Part shown: positions 17,701 through 26,848 of the stretch, in pieces
Position numbering within the stretch: the stretch's first letter is position 1
How the letters are laid out: each line of letters opens with the position of its first letter
Assembly: GCA_017625725.1 (NCBI GenBank)
Contig: JAGAKH010000032.1
Location: 1 to 39,273 of the forward strand
DNA from: Bacteroidales bacterium
GTDB taxonomy: Bacteria > Bacteroidota > Bacteroidia > Bacteroidales > UBA932
Direction of reading: 5' to 3'
Length of the DNA stretch: 39,273 bases
Program-made: the position numbers and the translations under genes
The notes under the pieces: generated by a model
What the model saw: the letters and a program-made list of their open reading frames with translations, nothing else
Databases searched by the model: none
Told to the model about the DNA's origin: nothing

Positions 17701-19329
17701 TTATTTTGAAACTTTATTGGGATTGTACTTCTTGTTTGGATAGAAATCATAATAGTAATCCAGACTGACAGGCTCATTGACAAAGCCAGCCTTTTCTCCC
17801 TTTCGATTCTTTCCTTCCTGCTGGAAGACCAAGGAGAACGGGAACCACAAATCAAGCTTAGGATGATATAGAATCCAGTCTGGAATATTTCCTGTAAGTC
17901 TGTTGAAGTTAATAGCAAACAGGTCTGTGTCAGGAAGTACCTTAGGATATCCTATCAGACTCTCCGGAAGAGTATCCTTCGGATCCATAAGTGGACCGAC
18001 ATCCTCAGCTGTCCATTTCGGAGCATCAAGCATTTCAGGAAGCTCACCTTGAATGTAATTTACAGAAAGTCTCAAGGTATCAAGTTTGTTCCATCTAAGC
18101 AGATGCTTAGGAAATTCCGGTTCCTCTACAAAGCCTCCGATATTTGTCCTATTGTCATTGCTGAGGTCATATACAGCATAACGGGTACATGAATTGAAGA
18201 TCAGGGCCGTAAGGTCAGGGAAATTTTCTTCCTTCAACACAGAAGGGACGGTCTGGAAATTGTTTCCACTCAGGTCAAGATACCTCAGATTTCTCAAGTT
18301 GGAGAAACTCTCAGGGAGAGAGCTGATACCATAGGCTCCGATCGTCAGTCTCTTAAGATTGGTCAACTCACAGATGTATTCACCGCAATCAAGCTCCTTA
18401 AGAAGAAAGGTATTGGTATTTGAATAGAACACAAGTTCTTCTGCTGCAGTAAGATACTTGACATGAAAAGGAATTCCCTCCTCTGTCCTGAACATAAAGA
18501 ATTGAACATAACGTACCCTGCCCTTGTTCGGACCGCTCTTATAGACTTCAACATTCCTCCAATGTTCCATCTTTTCAGCTGTATCCCACTCCATATAACA
18601 ACCGAGAGCTCTGCTTATCGCTATCAACGAAAGAGAATCACCTGCTGGTGTGTTTTCAGGAATGGCTACAGCGGCCTTCTGGTTGACCTTCAGCTTAGTC
18701 GGTTTCTCAAGAGTCTCATTGCTGTTCTTCGCAAGAAATTCTATCTCAGCAGTCCTTCCGTCAGTATCAATGGAATTGATGTCCCATTCGAAAGAAATAA
18801 TCGAATTACGAGGTCTGGATCCTCTTTCCGGCTTGAAATCCGGCTGCTTCTTAACTCTCAGCCACTTTACATCATCCGGGATTACAACATCATACTCTAC
18901 ATTGGCACTTACCATCACATCAAACTCTCGGTCATCCTTTGGTGCAAAGTCAGAAATCTCCTCTTCCTCATCCTCAAGATTGATCAAAAATGGAAATCCG
19001 CTTTGAGTCACAGTCAGCTGCGTATCCTTTGACGGGTCATCCTGATTCGTAATGAAGACAACCGCCTCCCTGTTACTATAGGTTAAAGTGGAATCAACGA
19101 TTATAGTACAATCCACAGAGCCTCTTCCATTGGCAGGAGATACTGTGATCCAAGGAGCCTCTGTAGTGGCATACCATCTGTCAGAAGAGTTCAGCTTCAT
19201 GCTAAGCTTACCACCTTCAGGCCCAATCACAAAATCATCAGTTTCTACACCGAACTCCACAGGAGGTGTCTGTACACAGGATGCAGAGAAAAGTACTGCA
19301 AGGATTATAAGTATTATATTACGATGCAT
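17701..19329 (-). CDS. BACON-plus-leucine-rich-repeat lipoprotein
   Basis: A 542-residue lipoprotein with lipid Cys18 (FSASC). A BACON domain comes first (about 27-112), with SSDRWYATTEAPWITVSPANGRG and a closing LTVTQSG. A second Ig-like domain follows (about 120-225, with VEYDVVIPDDVKWLRV and a late LKVNQKA). Leucine-rich repeats then run from about 300 to 500: LTNLKRLTIGAYGISSLPESF, LRNLRYLDLSGNNFQTVP, LDTLRLSVNYIQGELPEM, FAINFNRLTGNIPDW. The LNGNIPDWI-like last repeat resembles the plant-type LRR class. LRRs usually bind proteins, and BACON domains often space ligand-binding modules from the membrane. It lies between the DUF4458-LRR gene and the protease. I infer a surface-exposed protein-binding component of locus 3. 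Confidence 0.88.
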   Translation of the reverse strand: MHRNIILIILAVLFSASCVQTPPVEFGVETDDFVIGPEGGKLSMKLNSSDRWYATTEAPWITVSPANGRGSVDCTIIVDSTLTYSNREAVVFITNQDDPSKDTQLTVTQSGFPFLINLEDEEEEISDFAPKDDREFDVMVSANVEYDVVIPDDVKWLRVKKQPDFKPERGSRPRNSIISFEWDINSIDTDGRTAEIEFLAKNSNETLEKPTKLKVNQKAAVAIPENTPAGDSLSLIAISRALGCYMEWDTAEKMEHWRNVEVYKSGPNKGRVRYVQFFMFRTEEGIPFHVKYLTAAEELVFYSNTNTFLLKELDCGEYICELTNLKRLTIGAYGISSLPESFSNLRNLRYLDLSGNNFQTVPSVLKEENFPDLTALIFNSCTRYAVYDLSNDNRTNIGGFVEEPEFPKHLLRWNKLDTLRLSVNYIQGELPEMLDAPKWTAEDVGPLMDPKDTLPESLIGYPKVLPDTDLFAINFNRLTGNIPDWILYHPKLDLWFPFSLVFQQEGKNRKGEKAGFVNEPVSLDYYYDFYPNKKYNPNKVSK

Positions 19330-19347
19330 AAATTCTGTCCTCCCATA

Positions 19348-22035
19348 TTAATTAAACAAAATGTCACAACCCGTAATATTCTGAGTCTTATCATAGATCA
19401 GGATATACGCTCCTGCCTGTATCGCATAACAGATGTCCTCAGCAGGAAATATTATATTAGGATTATCACTGATATCCAGATAGTAGCATATAGTCGAAAT
19501 CGTGTCATCGACCTTCCTTATATCATTCGAACCGAGATAGAGTCCTCTAAGGCCTCTATGATTATATATTCCCTGAGGCCAATCACTGAAGCAACGCTCT
19601 CCGGTCTTCGCATCCCTCTGACCTCTCATGGCAAATACAGTCAGATACTGGCTGTCCGTAGGTTCCCATGGAAACTCAGTAAAATGATTATAAGACAGTT
19701 CCACTCCATATAGATAAGGCATATTTCCGGCATGCATATTCCTAGGAAGGTCGGAGAGGTCATTATAAGAGAGATCCAAAGAAGACAGATAGATCACATT
19801 TTCTCCGACAAAGGCACGCTTCGGTATGGAATTGATGTTGCAGCCTCTGAAGTTGACATTACCGACACGTGACTTCGATTGTGCCAGACATAATGGATAG
19901 GTTGTAAATTCCGGATTATTGGTAATTGTCAAAGCATTAACATTCAACCCTTTATAGGTACTATCGGCAGCATTCTCAAACTCACTGATATGATTGTATG
20001 AGAAATCGACAGAAGCCATATCATATATAGATTCAGCATTGAATATGTCAGGAAATCTTGTAAAGTTGTTCTGTCGCACCGAGAAGGTCTCAATATCTTC
20101 TATACCACAGAACATTCCGTTTTCATCACGTGGGAAATCACTCAGATGATTATTGTCAAGATACAGCTGGACTGGCTTTATCGCAGAGCCGAATGCCTTC
20201 TTTATAACTGATATCTCATTATTGGAAAGATCAAGCAAACCGATCTTCAACATGTTGCATACAGAAGCAGGCACCTGAGTCAGGCCACAATTGTTCATAT
20301 AAAGTATCTGAATCAGCCTTCTCGAGTCAGCGTTTGCCAATAGATCCAATCCATAATCAGATTCAGATACTGTCTCACCTTCCGCATTGGTTCCATGGAC
20401 CTTATTCCACTGAGGATTGCAGGAAAGATTAACAGAAACCAAAGCCGGCATCTTGGCCAGAACGGCAGGGAAAGTCTCCATCTTAGGACAATTATATATC
20501 TCGATATCCGTGCAGGACATAAGATTTGCCAATCCTTCCGGCAAAGACTCCAATTCACCGTTCGCCACATAGAATGTTTCAAGCTTAGTAAGCTCCTTTA
20601 TCTCTTCAGGGATACTCTTGAGGCCATTACAAAGTTTACCTGGATTAAGATCCATAGGCTTTATCTTCATCCGTCCGGTGCCCCTCTCGATAATCTGGTC
20701 CTCCGACATCTTTTCATATAGGGATATCTCAGGACAAGACTTTCCATTTTCCATCAAGGCCCTTGCTATCGGCTCGGAAAATTGAGTAGGTGTATGAAGC
20801 ATCCGGAGATAATTACCATGACGTTCCATCCTGTTCCTCCTGTCAAGACCCTTAGCTATAGATGGATCATACTCAAGAAGATTTCTGTCATTGTGAGTAC
20901 CGAGATAAAGCTCCACAAGTTCGGTAAGCTGTGAAATTGCAGGACTGAGGTGACCTCTGAAACCAAAATCACTGATGTCGATCATAGCGACCCTACCATT
21001 GGCATGAAGACTTACACCAGGCTGGTCTCCCCACAGATCGGGATCCTTATTGAAATCCCAGTTCGTTCCTTCCGGCCAGTCCTCTCCGCTGTAGTACCAT
21101 CTCTCTCCGTCAAGAGACTTCCATATTTCATACAGAGCATAATAGTCTTTGAGATATTCTGCAGCCGGATTCAACAGCACAGGAACATCAGTCTCAGTAA
21201 CCTTATTGTCCTCTACCGTAAATGGCTTCTGCTTGGAAAGGGTTTCCCTTCCAAGAAGCTTCTTATCCGCATCATATAGTATATATGCAGTGATATTATA
21301 ATCTCCGGCAGGAACCAGTACTGTTGTATCACATTTTATCGATGACATCTGATATCCCTCCTTATCAGAGAACCTGTCATCCTCGTCAAAATGTATAGAA
21401 AACTCTGTCGGCAGCTTATATAGGGTATCAAGCACTCCTCTTGGAGTTCTCACGACTATGTCGACCTTTTCTATTTCATCAAACGTGAACTGGTTTCCAC
21501 CTGCCTTGACTTCAGGCTTATCAATAAAGGACAGTTCATCCTTGACAAGAGTAAACCTTACATGACCGCGAGGGGTTACTGCCGCAAACAGGTCGTGGAC
21601 ATTCAGTCCCCCGGCGATGATTTCAAATTCATTGCCGACGATATCCGTATCGGAAGATTTGTAAAGTACTTCATCAAACTTGTCATACAGGTCAAAGGAA
21701 ACCATCTGATACTTTCCGACCAATAACTTGAGTTTATCACTTCTGAGACCGTATTCCGAACTTTCCTCGTCATATGAGCTCAAAACCATTGTCTGGGATA
21801 TCAGTTCTCCCTCATAACTCATCGTAACCTTCAGTTTTGCAGCATCATGCAGAAAGTCCAACGCCTTTGTAGGATTCTTGTAGACCTTGAACTGCACGTA
21901 TCCATACTCCGTCTCACGGTTATCTGGCAATTCATCCATAGAACAGCCTGTCGCAAGAATATACAGAATTGCTGTTAAGACCGGAAGAAGATAAAATTTA
22001 AAAACTTTCATATGATAATTAATACTCTTATTCAT
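19348..22035 (-). CDS. DUF4458-domain leucine-rich-repeat lipoprotein
   Basis: An 895-residue lipoprotein. The ATG at 22035 overlaps the upstream stop codon by one base (TAATG), suggesting coupling. A second ATG at 22011 gives a cleaner signal peptide. Lipid Cys is 31 (LATGC). Residues about 35-160 match the DUF4458 type (YGYVQFKVYK, a beta-rich region ending VTPRGHVRFTLVKD), and a second similar strand set runs to about 285. A linker with EIWKSLDGERWYY leads to a long LRR array (about 330-870) with repeats such as LTKLETFYVANGELESLPEG, IGLLDLSNNEISVIKK, LYLDNNHLSDFP and LSSLDLSYNDLSDLP. Its size and position beside a second LRR lipoprotein point to a large surface protein-binding scaffold. 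No enzyme motif is visible. Confidence 0.88.
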   Translation of the reverse strand: MNKSINYHMKVFKFYLLPVLTAILYILATGCSMDELPDNRETEYGYVQFKVYKNPTKALDFLHDAAKLKVTMSYEGELISQTMVLSSYDEESSEYGLRSDKLKLLVGKYQMVSFDLYDKFDEVLYKSSDTDIVGNEFEIIAGGLNVHDLFAAVTPRGHVRFTLVKDELSFIDKPEVKAGGNQFTFDEIEKVDIVVRTPRGVLDTLYKLPTEFSIHFDEDDRFSDKEGYQMSSIKCDTTVLVPAGDYNITAYILYDADKKLLGRETLSKQKPFTVEDNKVTETDVPVLLNPAAEYLKDYYALYEIWKSLDGERWYYSGEDWPEGTNWDFNKDPDLWGDQPGVSLHANGRVAMIDISDFGFRGHLSPAISQLTELVELYLGTHNDRNLLEYDPSIAKGLDRRNRMERHGNYLRMLHTPTQFSEPIARALMENGKSCPEISLYEKMSEDQIIERGTGRMKIKPMDLNPGKLCNGLKSIPEEIKELTKLETFYVANGELESLPEGLANLMSCTDIEIYNCPKMETFPAVLAKMPALVSVNLSCNPQWNKVHGTNAEGETVSESDYGLDLLANADSRRLIQILYMNNCGLTQVPASVCNMLKIGLLDLSNNEISVIKKAFGSAIKPVQLYLDNNHLSDFPRDENGMFCGIEDIETFSVRQNNFTRFPDIFNAESIYDMASVDFSYNHISEFENAADSTYKGLNVNALTITNNPEFTTYPLCLAQSKSRVGNVNFRGCNINSIPKRAFVGENVIYLSSLDLSYNDLSDLPRNMHAGNMPYLYGVELSYNHFTEFPWEPTDSQYLTVFAMRGQRDAKTGERCFSDWPQGIYNHRGLRGLYLGSNDIRKVDDTISTICYYLDISDNPNIIFPAEDICYAIQAGAYILIYDKTQNITGCDILFN

Positions 22036-24374
22036 TACTTAGAGGCTCCAGACAGATCCAATGTACATATTATGACCTGCACGACAATGTTATCCGGATT
22101 GTAGAAGAGGATACACCCCTGCACTGTCTGACCGGTCACAGCATCAGGCATGGACATACTTATCGTCACACCTCCGTCCACAAGGGAGAACTGGCCTACA
22201 GTCTCGTCATAATCAAGACCATTTACGACAAAATTATGTCTATACATATATGGATTAGGTGAATATGTCACGGCACTCGCCGGAACCGACACAGATAAAG
22301 GAATATCAGTCCTTGTATAAGTCAGATGGTAGATAGATGCCAAAGCATATTCCTTGAACTGGTCATAAAGAGGTCCTGAGGTAACTTCCTCCAGCTTTGC
22401 TCCACACTGAGAAGCAAGGGATACACTTTCACCGATGAACTCAACCTTGAACTTATCTGTAGTGACCGTAGATGGATCATATTCACATCTGATCACTGCA
22501 AGCGGAGGTGTGATGCGGTGTATAGGATCCTCGACATCATACAGTACGACATATCCGGTCGAAGTCGAAGTCGGAGGAGTGTCAACGTTATCATACATGG
22601 TTATGATACCGCTCGAATTATCGTCAGACGATGACTGGAAACCAAGCCAGAAGTCAGCATCTGCAGTTTTGTCAACTCTCGCCCCATTAAAGATCTTGAA
22701 AGACTTGAACGGTACAGAAAAATACATCTGACCGGCATCCTTCGAATATGGGGAATTATATGTCATGGTATATTTATAGTCAGTCTGACCGAACCAGCCG
22801 TCACTGATAGTACCGCCTATCTCAAACTTAAGACCGGCTGCAGACATTTCATCATCAGTAGAAACCATAGTGACATATTCCATGTCAGTACCATACTGAA
22901 GGACCGGCACTGCGTATGAAGCGTATTCCTCTTTCACAGCATCTCCTGAAGCTGTAAAAAGTTCCTGCCATGAGGCTTCGACTGACTGAGGCAGGAAGAA
23001 GAGCATGGCCGAACGCTCCGCTCCCTCATTATCTTCTATAGTAAAAGTTGCCGTACGTTCCTGAATGACATTTGCAGAACTTGATGAATCCCACGAAGAC
23101 AATTCTATACTGAACCATGAAGGATTTTCTACGGCATACACACCATTTTCCATTCCTACAGCGAAGATTCTTGCTCCTATTGTCGAAGTAACGGTAGCGA
23201 CAGCATCAACTTCTGCAAAACCTGTAGCAACCTGCAATTTACCGAAGAAATCATATTCCAGAGAAGTCACACCCATTGACAAGGTATATTCTATCTTGTC
23301 CCTTGAGCCAGGGATGAACACCTCCACTTCCTTGACAACTGTCTGCCCGCTCATGAAAGACAGACTGGCAGAAGTGTCATCCAGAGGATACTTTGACGGA
23401 TTACCCTTCAGTACAAACATGGTCGTACCCTTGGTATTTTCAGGTATATCTACAGTAAGCCACTCTGGCAGGTCAAGGGTCCAGTCACATTTTGACTTGA
23501 CTTTCACCGGAAGACGATAGTCACTTCCTGACCAGAACAAATCCACAGATGATGCTTCAGATTCAGCATAAGCATATCCGCCATCAGCATATATGACTTC
23601 GCCATTCTCATGAAGAGCCGGAAACAGGGAGATCTCTCCTGAAGATGGCACCTTGACAGTCATGGTTTCCACAGGCTCTCCATCATGCAGAAAGACAATC
23701 TCTGCAACAGTTTCTTCGAGAGAATGGCTTGTAACTGTCATACGACATTCTCCTGAAGTCGATTCCGGAATATCGATCACTAGGTAATCAGGAGATGACA
23801 CAGACCACTCGCAATTCGATTTCACAAGAAGAGGCATTCTGAAATCGGAATGTTGCTCAGACCATATAAGTTCTATCTCCGTAGTTGACTCATCAGAATA
23901 TTTATAATCAGTACCGTCCTGATTCATTTCAAAGTTATTGTCAACAATGGATACAGGGAATATATTCATGGATATACCCTCTGCAGGTCTTTCATATCTG
24001 GCAACGACCTTGCTTTCATCACCCATCTTCAATGTAAGTTCACAAGAACGGCTCTGAGTCAGCTCAGCTACATCTGAAACTACAAAGTCAATCTCTACAG
24101 GCTTTTCTGATGCCTTGCCTGAAACTTTATAATTCTTCCTGCCGGCATACTCCAACCAGAACCACGAATAAGTTTCTGTCGGGACACTGAGTTCCCAATC
24201 TGCACCCGGTGTAAATGTATATTTTACGGTTTCGCCTGGCTTGAGATCCAGCTTCTCAATAAAATCAGGGAACTTGACATCTACAGGCTTCTGCATTTCC
24301 TCCTGGATAGGATTACATGAAAACAGGCAAATTGCAGCTATAGCTGAAAGCAATATGGTAAAAATTCTTTTCAT
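22035..24374 (-). CDS. Surface lipoprotein with tandem BACON-like Ig repeats
   Basis: A 779-residue lipoprotein with lipid Cys20 (CLFSC). A first Ig-like domain (about 32-130) is followed by a clear internal duplication (about 134-246 and 247-357). Compare RMPLLVKSNCEWSVSSP then VIDIPESTSG in the first with RLPVKVKSKCDWTLDLP then TVDIPENTKG in the second. The Cys-Glu/Asp-Trp pattern resembles the BACON core. A further Ig-like segment covers about 360-465. The C-terminal 300 residues are beta-rich (FEIGGTISDGWFGQTDYKYT, MYFSVPFKSFKIFNGA) and I do not recognise them. The gene starts 23 nt after the DUF4984-like gene. By place it is the third surface lipoprotein after SusD. It may be a substrate-binding protein, but no ligand can be proposed. 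Confidence 0.75.
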   Translation of the reverse strand: MKRIFTILLSAIAAICLFSCNPIQEEMQKPVDVKFPDFIEKLDLKPGETVKYTFTPGADWELSVPTETYSWFWLEYAGRKNYKVSGKASEKPVEIDFVVSDVAELTQSRSCELTLKMGDESKVVARYERPAEGISMNIFPVSIVDNNFEMNQDGTDYKYSDESTTEIELIWSEQHSDFRMPLLVKSNCEWSVSSPDYLVIDIPESTSGECRMTVTSHSLEETVAEIVFLHDGEPVETMTVKVPSSGEISLFPALHENGEVIYADGGYAYAESEASSVDLFWSGSDYRLPVKVKSKCDWTLDLPEWLTVDIPENTKGTTMFVLKGNPSKYPLDDTSASLSFMSGQTVVKEVEVFIPGSRDKIEYTLSMGVTSLEYDFFGKLQVATGFAEVDAVATVTSTIGARIFAVGMENGVYAVENPSWFSIELSSWDSSSSANVIQERTATFTIEDNEGAERSAMLFFLPQSVEASWQELFTASGDAVKEEYASYAVPVLQYGTDMEYVTMVSTDDEMSAAGLKFEIGGTISDGWFGQTDYKYTMTYNSPYSKDAGQMYFSVPFKSFKIFNGARVDKTADADFWLGFQSSSDDNSSGIITMYDNVDTPPTSTSTGYVVLYDVEDPIHRITPPLAVIRCEYDPSTVTTDKFKVEFIGESVSLASQCGAKLEEVTSGPLYDQFKEYALASIYHLTYTRTDIPLSVSVPASAVTYSPNPYMYRHNFVVNGLDYDETVGQFSLVDGGVTISMSMPDAVTGQTVQGCILFYNPDNIVVQVIICTLDLSGASK

Positions 24375-24397
24375 AATTCTAAGCTTGGTTCATTACA

Positions 24398-25303
24398 TTA
24401 CATTCCTTCTTCCCTTTTAAGACGGTCAGCCTCTTCATCACTCACCCACTCCATAATATTATAATAGTGTCCTACTGTACCGACTGGGACTCCAATATTC
24501 TCTACATACATTTCCGTTGCAATGGTAAGATAGCTTCCACACGGATAGAAAAGTGAATCGTAATATGGGCTTGTTCTTATTCTGATCCTGTCATCTCCAT
24601 GTATGATACCGAAGATATTGCCTTCATCAGAAGCGATCTGTCCTTCTTCTACACTTACAAATGGTTTCATAGGATCATCCGTATCAAAGGTTATCCTTAT
24701 GTCATAACCATCAGCAAGCCAGTTCTCACAGATTATGGTATTCGGAGTATTAGGATCTGCCTTGGTATAGATCAGTCTCTGATAACTTCCAGTAACCGAA
24801 TATTCATATAGGAACATGGAAGTGAACATACACCATCCTGTAAAGTCATTGATATCGAAAGGACAGCATTTCACAAGAGTAGCCTTAGTCTCCCTACCGT
24901 ATAAAGGCATTTCGAGCTGATCCGGCATTACAAGGGATAAGGTGAAGCCCAATGAATCTTCTGCCTCAAAACTGTCGAATATTCCGTGGACAAGCACATC
25001 GCTTCTGGTCTCACCGGCCTTGATCGTCACAGTATTAGATGCAAGAGTATAATGAACGTTTTCTATGGCATTGCTCCCCTTGTCGATGATTTCCACAGCA
25101 AATGTCCTGTCGTAGTCACAAGCTACGGTAGAAACTACCGGAATACTGAAATATTCCACATCACTCTGAACCGGATAAAAAGCTGCAGTATCGGCAAACA
25201 TCACATACTCAGCATCCGAATATGTGACATAGTTTTCCTGACAGGCAGCCAGAAATGACAAAACTGTCGTAATTATAATTACAGATTTTAATATATGCTT
25301 CAT
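24398..25303 (-). CDS. DUF4984-like lipoprotein
   Basis: About 301 residues from the ATG at 25303, which lies after the SusD stop and gives a normal signal (FLAAC, lipid Cys21). The alternative start nine codons earlier overlaps SusD. The N-terminal half is a Calx-beta/DUF4843-like sandwich: FSIPVVSTVACDYDRTFAVEI, NVHYTLASNTVTIKAGETRSDVLV, LGFTLSLVMPDQL. The C-terminal half (about 145-301) starts at CCPFDINDFTGWCMFTS and fits the domain I know as DUF4984, found on lipoproteins encoded just after SusD in Bacteroidota. It is probably a periplasmic or surface accessory to the SusCD complex. The family name is from memory; the architecture is seen directly. Confidence 0.75.
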   Translation of the reverse strand: MKHILKSVIIITTVLSFLAACQENYVTYSDAEYVMFADTAAFYPVQSDVEYFSIPVVSTVACDYDRTFAVEIIDKGSNAIENVHYTLASNTVTIKAGETRSDVLVHGIFDSFEAEDSLGFTLSLVMPDQLEMPLYGRETKATLVKCCPFDINDFTGWCMFTSMFLYEYSVTGSYQRLIYTKADPNTPNTIICENWLADGYDIRITFDTDDPMKPFVSVEEGQIASDEGNIFGIIHGDDRIRIRTSPYYDSLFYPCGSYLTIATEMYVENIGVPVGTVGHYYNIMEWVSDEEADRLKREEGM

Positions 25304-25316
25304 ATCTAGCTGTTTA

Positions 25317-26846
25317 TCAGTTACTTTCATTTGGTTTTATCTCAGATCCCGGAGCCTCGATCTCATGACGAGGTATAGGCCACACGAACAACGGATCTCC
25401 TTTTTCAATCTTAAGACTACTGCCCTCAGACAAGGACTGGTTCTGAGGCTTACGTTCAAATCCCATATTCCATCTCTTGAGGTCATGAAGGCGGAAACCT
25501 TCCATATAAAGTTCCCTTACCCTCTCCTCTGAAATTGTAGTCTGCCAATTGCTCTCATTGACACTTATGCTGCCACCGGTCATGAATCTGTTGCTTCTCA
25601 ATGTGGACAGATCGGATGAGGCCGCACCGTAATTCGGAGAAGCTTTGCGGCAATACGCCTCGGCACGAATCAGGTACTGTTCCGCAAGACGAAGAGGTTT
25701 AGGCATGTTCACATGATAGATATTCAGGGCTATAAGATCCTGATTACCGTAATATTTTACAAGAAGAGGATAGGCCAGCCCATGAGAATACCCTGTCTGA
25801 AGAGTCGCAAAATATGCTTTACTGCGATAATCCGCAGATGCATAAAGATTCAGAACTGATTCTGACGGCACAAAGTCCGGATAATAATAGGTATAGTCAT
25901 TGTTGAATGTCAGGAAAGACTGACCGGTAGAATATCCGTATGATGTACTTGTATATCCCAGACGCCATATTATCTCATAGCCTGAATCATAATTCCACAT
26001 ATAGTCGAACATCGACATTCCGCTGGCAGGAGAAGCGGAATTGACCGATGACAGTGCAAATGAGTCAGACTCGATAAGTCTGGTCGATTCCTCGATAGCC
26101 GAATCCCAATCCTGCATATAAAGGGCCACTCTGGCATGAATGGCATGTGCCGCTGCATTGGTGAAATAAGCTGCATTATAACTGTCATTGTCCTCGTCAA
26201 GAAGTTCTTCAGCCTTGGCCAGGTCATCAAGAATCAGCTGATAGGACTCTCTGAGAGTAGCACGTTTAGCAGGCTGATCTGTAAAATAGCTTGTTTTCAG
26301 AACGACGCCGGACTCCGGTTCGTCTGCAATTGTCTCATCATAAGCCTTGCAGTAGAGTCTTACAAGTTCCGAATAAGCCAGAGCCCTGGCACAATATACC
26401 TCACCTGTATAATAGTCTATATACTCCAGCTCGACATCATCCACTAATGTCTTCTTCAGTTCCTCAACCTGATCAAGATAGAAATTGCATCTGCCGATCA
26501 CTACATAAAGGCCGGCATAAATGCTTTCGATCTCTGAATCAGTAGAACGGATGTTCCACTGCCACAAAGGGACAAAATTATTTGAGTTACCGTTCACAGC
26601 ATATACGAGGTCACACTGGATGTCAGGAAGAATAGTCAGAAGGCCACCATAGAGAGAACCGCTCATCAAGGATGTATATATACCTGTGAGATGCTGTTCT
26701 GCCTCTTCAAATGACTTTAGAGATTCTTCCTCCAGTATATAATCTCCTGGATACTTCTCCAGACATGAAGAAAGAGTCATGGCAGCGACTGTCAAGGCCA
26801 CTGCCTTTACCATCAGTTTATATATATTATTCATAGTCATAATCAT
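25317..26846 (-). CDS. SusD/RagB-family lipoprotein (locus 3)
   Basis: About 509 residues. Three in-frame ATGs (26846, 26840, 26834) lie close together; the last gives the tidiest signal peptide, and the choice does not affect the mature protein (lipid Cys28 of the longest form, LSSC). After the Cys come LEKYPGDYILEEESLKSFEEAEQHLTGIY, the family's usual opening. Helical repeats follow (EVYCARALAYSELVRLYCKAY, AAAHAIHARVALYMQDWDSAI). The C-terminus shows RLAEQYLIRAEAYCRKA and SEERVRELYMEGFRLHDLKRW, diagnostic for SusD. It begins 2 nt after susC. Partnered with the SusC upstream, it would bind the imported ligand on the cell surface. With no CAZyme in the locus, a peptide ligand is a reasonable guess, as for RagB of Porphyromonas. 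Confidence 0.94.
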   Translation of the reverse strand: MIMTMNNIYKLMVKAVALTVAAMTLSSCLEKYPGDYILEEESLKSFEEAEQHLTGIYTSLMSGSLYGGLLTILPDIQCDLVYAVNGNSNNFVPLWQWNIRSTDSEIESIYAGLYVVIGRCNFYLDQVEELKKTLVDDVELEYIDYYTGEVYCARALAYSELVRLYCKAYDETIADEPESGVVLKTSYFTDQPAKRATLRESYQLILDDLAKAEELLDEDNDSYNAAYFTNAAAHAIHARVALYMQDWDSAIEESTRLIESDSFALSSVNSASPASGMSMFDYMWNYDSGYEIIWRLGYTSTSYGYSTGQSFLTFNNDYTYYYPDFVPSESVLNLYASADYRSKAYFATLQTGYSHGLAYPLLVKYYGNQDLIALNIYHVNMPKPLRLAEQYLIRAEAYCRKASPNYGAASSDLSTLRSNRFMTGGSISVNESNWQTTISEERVRELYMEGFRLHDLKRWNMGFERKPQNQSLSEGSSLKIEKGDPLFVWPIPRHEIEAPGSEIKPNESN

Positions 26847-26848
26847 CT

